In this document: positions 5,823-5,849 of the stretch, in pieces
Layout: every line of letters begins with the position of its first letter
Numbering within the stretch: the stretch's first letter is position 1
Assembly (NCBI GenBank): GCA_964390695.1
Contig: CAYMKI010000175.1
Span: 1 to 5,849, forward strand
Source: CAWACC01 sp964390695
GTDB taxonomy: Bacteria > Chlamydiota > Chlamydiia > Chlamydiales > Parachlamydiaceae
Direction of reading: 5' to 3'
Length of the DNA stretch: 5,849 nucleotides
Program-made: the position numbers and the translations under genes
Notes under the pieces: generated by a model
Databases searched by the model: none
What the model saw: the letters and a program-made list of their open reading frames with translations, nothing else
What the model was told of the DNA's origin: nothing

Positions 5823-5849
5823 CAACTTAAAATTGCGCGCGAAGCGCAC

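Noticed and set aside
5837..5847. GCGC-GAA-GCGC palindrome at the window edge
   Set aside because: It is very short, and the context is cut off by the end of the window, so no function can be supported.

Overview
The window looks like a stretch of bacterial chromosome, most likely from an intracellular, chlamydia-like bacterium (environmental Chlamydiae). That assignment is an inference. It rests on the combination of a GTP-type phosphoenolpyruvate carboxykinase with a membrane-anchored LysM protein and a large secreted-effector-like protein with no recognisable housekeeping function. No rRNA, tRNA or phylogenetic marker is present to settle it.

Layout: positions 1-186 are non-coding. They hold a 25-bp tandem repeat (1-50) that resembles the end of a mobile element, and a GCGT-rich motif (58-104). 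The minus strand then carries a two-gene unit. pckG (3295 down to 1499) comes first and lysM (1512 down to 187) second, overlapping by 14 bp. A divergent intergenic region of about 270 bp (3296-3562) holds a candidate promoter for the plus-strand gene and an 11-bp perfect inverted repeat. The plus strand carries one long gene (3563-5647). It encodes a 694-residue protein with a Ser/Thr/Pro-rich N-terminus, a short hydrophobic segment ending in a cysteine cluster, a long proline-rich linker and a globular C-terminal region. The last 200 bp (5648-5849) are non-coding. They hold a strong hairpin, two mutually exclusive GCCCT/AGGGC hairpins and a second GCGT-rich motif, inverted relative to the left one.

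How the genes fit together: pckG is a metabolic gene that links the TCA cycle to gluconeogenesis through oxaloacetate and PEP. The lysM product is probably an inner-membrane-anchored, peptidoglycan-facing protein, translated by coupling to pckG. The divergent large gene appears unrelated in function and is the most interesting item. Its C-terminal 160 residues contain, in swapped order, pieces that resemble the two halves of a macrodomain (ADP-ribose-binding fold). This suggests, but does not prove, a circularly permuted or highly diverged macrodomain-like effector. Repeats at both window edges suggest the three-gene block sits between mobile or dispersed repeat sequences.
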